A stretch of DNA of 14,767 nucleotides, from NCBI GenBank assembly GCA_947463755.1, contig CANHUK010000005.1, positions 1-14,767 on the forward strand. Reading direction: 5' to 3'. The notes beneath the pieces were generated by a model. It was given only the letters and a program-made list of their open reading frames with translations, was not told the DNA's origin and did no database searches. The stretch comes from Chitinophagaceae bacterium (GTDB lineage: Bacteria > Bacteroidota > Bacteroidia > Chitinophagales > Chitinophagaceae). A program made the position numbers and the translations under genes. This document shows positions 12,950 to 14,767 of this stretch, piece by piece (the first letter of the stretch is position 1; each line of letters starts with the position of its first letter).

Positions 12950-13636
12950 ATGAAAAAGCAAACGCTGTTCGTAAGTTGGATACTGATCTGTCTGTTTTCC
13001 TGTGCAGATGGACCCGGCAAGGGCTCAGAAAGAGCCGACCCGGAGACTGAAAAAGGGACCGGGAAGGCCGTTGCTTCCCGCAAGCGTATCCTTTTTTTCG
13101 GTGACAGCCTGACGGCCGGTTACGGACTGGAAGATCCGGCTCAGGCCTTTCCCGGCCGCATCCAGCAGACCATCGACTCGCTCGGATTGCCTTGGGAGGT
13201 GGTGGCCTCCGGGCTCAGTGGTGAAACCTCAGCCGGAGGGGCCGGTCGGATCGAATGGGTGGCTGGTCGCCAGCCCGTCGATATCATGGTGCTGGAATTG
13301 GGTGCCAATGACGGTTTGCGGGGTATTTCTCCTGCAGAAACCCGCAAAAACCTGCAATCCATCATCGATCAGATGCGGGGCTTACACCCTGAAGCGTCGC
13401 TGGTGATGGTTGGCATGCAGGCGCCGCCGAATATGGGAAAAGCCTTTACCGATAGTTTCCGGGTTGTTTTTCCGGACCTGGCCACTAAAAATCGCATGAA
13501 ACTGGTTCCTTTTCTGCTGGAAGGGGTGGCGGGGGATCCCGTCCTGAATCAGGCAGACGGCATCCACCCTACCGCGCAGGGTCACCGATTATTAGCGGAG
13601 AATGTCTGGCGGGTACTCGGACCGATGCTGCAATAG
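12950..13636 (+). CDS. tesA: TesA-like GDSL/SGNH esterase, predicted lipoprotein
   Basis: The 228-residue product starts at the ATG preceded by AAGGA six bases upstream; an earlier ATG at 12914 lacks this and would bury the signal. The N-terminus MKKQTLFVSWILICLFSC ends in a lipobox-like LFSC, predicting cleavage and acylation at C18. A hydrophilic tether (about 19-44) follows, rich in G, E, D and K. The SGNH catalytic blocks are complete: GDS with S53 in FFGDSLTAGYG, G91 in SGLSGETS, N120 in GANDGLRG, and D203/H206 in DGIHPTAQGH. This is the TesA/arylesterase branch (thioesterase I, lysophospholipase L1), which hydrolyses acyl esters and thioesters in the periplasm. E. coli TesA is soluble, so a lipid anchor here would be a difference. 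The gene is divergent from the YbbAP-like transporter, matching E. coli gene order, which suggests the two work together. It ends six bases before the convergent M19 gene. Confidence 0.93.
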   Translation: MKKQTLFVSWILICLFSCADGPGKGSERADPETEKGTGKAVASRKRILFFGDSLTAGYGLEDPAQAFPGRIQQTIDSLGLPWEVVASGLSGETSAGGAGRIEWVAGRQPVDIMVLELGANDGLRGISPAETRKNLQSIIDQMRGLHPEASLVMVGMQAPPNMGKAFTDSFRVVFPDLATKNRMKLVPFLLEGVAGDPVLNQADGIHPTAQGHRLLAENVWRVLGPMLQ

Positions 13637-13642
13637 CCCTGC

Positions 13643-14767
13643 TCAGCGCTGTTCGTTCGCTTTCAGGACCCGGATGAAATTTTCCCCGAGGATCTTTCGG
13701 ATGTCCTTTGCCGTATATCCTCTTTGCCTGAGCCCCTCCGTGATCTTCGGGAAATCCTCTACCCCATTGAGTTCGCGGGGAGGTGCCTCGATGCCGTCAA
13801 AGTCGGAACCCAGTCCCACATGATCGATGCCGGCGATCTTCACGATGTGATCGATGTGATCGAGCAGCAGGGAGATGGATGGCCGGATCTTCAGGTATTC
13901 GTCCGCATCTTCGCGCGCAACGTTGATGCGGGCGTAGTCGGGCTGCATGCCGGTCCGGATGAGGCTGTCGACCCTGGCGCTTTCGCGCTTGCGGAACTGA
14001 CCGGCTTTCTCTTCGTACGTACTATCAATGAAACCGGCGTAAAAGTTGACATGCACCACGCCGCCATTGCGCGCGATGGCGCGGAGCTGGTCGTCCTTCA
14101 GGTTTCGGCGATGCGGGCAGAGGGCGTATGCAGAGCTGTGCGAGGCGATGATGGGTTTGCTGGTCAGTGCAATGACATCCCAGAAGGTCTTCTCCCCGTT
14201 ATGAGATACGTCGACGATCATGCCGAGTTCGTTCATGCGGCGGACGACGGACTTACCGAATTCGCTTAATCCCATTTGTTTGAGTGACCCGGGACGGGTG
14301 GTTTCGTCCAGTGCCGAACTGGCCCAGGTGGTGGAATTGTTCCAGGTCAGTGTCATATATCGGACGCCGCGTTGAAAGAGGGTATCCAGTTTGGCCAGGT
14401 CATCCTCGATCATATGTCCGCCTTCCACACCGAGCATGGTACCTAATTTGCCCTTTTTCACGGCCCCGGTGAGATCGTCGCTATTTTTCACCCATGTCAT
14501 CCTGCCGGGGTTGCGTTCCACCCAGGCCTGTACGGAGTCGATTTCACGATGCGCCCATGCGTAGGGGTTCACCTGTTCTCCGCCGCAGAAGATCGAAAAG
14601 ATCTGGATATCTACTCCTCCTTCCTTCATGCGGCCGAGATCGGAGTGGGCCTTGCCCCGAAGATCCGAATCGAAAAGCTGTCCGTTGCTGACCCCGTTAC
14701 TGGGGAAGTCGTTGTGCGTATCGATCAGAATGGACCGGGCATGGACATCCTTTTTGGATTGTGCGGA
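13643..14767 (-). CDS. M19 membrane dipeptidase (renal dipeptidase family), 5' end cut by window edge
   Basis: The frame remains open to the last base, so this gene starts beyond the window; 374 residues are visible. All the binuclear-zinc ligands expected for M19 can be placed: H18-x-D20 in LIDTHND, bridging E115 in LGVEGGH, H189 in DVSHNG, H210 in IASHSSAYA, and D322 in GLGSDFDG (visible numbering). The E-to-H and H-to-H spacings (74 and 21) agree with human renal dipeptidase as I remember it. The spacing from the second His to the Asp is about 43 residues longer, owing to a charged helical insert near visible 245-300. The first visible residues, SAQSKKD, look like a signal-peptide cleavage region, suggesting export. 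The enzymes cleave dipeptides, including some with a D-residue, and some members open beta-lactam rings of carbapenems. The substrate here is unknown. Confidence 0.93.
   Translation of the reverse strand, partial: SAQSKKDVHARSILIDTHNDFPSNGVSNGQLFDSDLRGKAHSDLGRMKEGGVDIQIFSIFCGGEQVNPYAWAHREIDSVQAWVERNPGRMTWVKNSDDLTGAVKKGKLGTMLGVEGGHMIEDDLAKLDTLFQRGVRYMTLTWNNSTTWASSALDETTRPGSLKQMGLSEFGKSVVRRMNELGMIVDVSHNGEKTFWDVIALTSKPIIASHSSAYALCPHRRNLKDDQLRAIARNGGVVHVNFYAGFIDSTYEEKAGQFRKRESARVDSLIRTGMQPDYARINVAREDADEYLKIRPSISLLLDHIDHIVKIAGIDHVGLGSDFDGIEAPPRELNGVEDFPKITEGLRQRGYTAKDIRKILGENFIRVLKANEQR

Noticed and set aside
13637..13642. Bidirectional terminator between tesA and the M19 gene
   Set aside because: Only six bases separate the two stops and I see no hairpin with a T-run on either side.
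13724..14269. Open frame of 181 codons on the + strand
   Set aside because: Antisense to the M19 dipeptidase, rich in D, V, A and H from reverse reading; no start signal or family match.

Overview
The window reads as chromosomal DNA from a Bacteroidota bacterium, probably of the Chitinophagaceae type with a fairly GC-rich genome. This is inferred from gene families (a one-chain E1 alpha/beta 2-oxoacid dehydrogenase, many exported hydrolases, a GDSL esterase with a lipoprotein signal) and from the near absence of Shine-Dalgarno sequences; no rRNA or other marker is present to prove it. I see no tRNA, rRNA, CRISPR array, transposon or phage module. Coding density is very high, and the longest gene-free stretch is about 190 bases.

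Left part (1-4938, all + strand): the 3' part of an M16-family metallopeptidase; a small YvlD-type four-helix membrane protein; a fused E1 alpha/beta 2-oxoacid dehydrogenase; and an exported beta-lactamase-fold serine hydrolase with an extra C-terminal domain. The gaps of 74, 53 and 26 bases would allow co-transcription.

Middle (4958-9048): on the - strand, a penicillin-acylase-family Ntn hydrolase is followed by a second exported serine hydrolase. The acylase is divergent from a class I methyltransferase at about 8398-9048, with very little space between their start codons.

Right part (9015-14767): on the - strand, an ABC ATPase (YbbA-like), its ten-helix FtsX-type permease (YbbP-like) and a small uncharacterised protein form an apparent operon. 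Divergent from it is a GDSL esterase of the TesA type, here a predicted lipoprotein. This repeats the ybbA-ybbP/tesA arrangement of E. coli. The window ends in a 5'-truncated M19 (renal dipeptidase family) metallopeptidase that converges on tesA.

Most of the content is housekeeping or scavenging biochemistry: branched-chain or other 2-oxoacid oxidation, export of hydrolases acting on peptides, amides and esters, and an envelope ABC system probably working with an esterase. The points most worth following are the YbbAP-TesA locus with a membrane-anchored TesA, the internally duplicated orphan protein downstream of ybbP, a 16-base dyad in the divergent ybbA/tesA control region, and the extra C-terminal domain on the first serine hydrolase. 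I found no clear sign of a wholly new multigene system.
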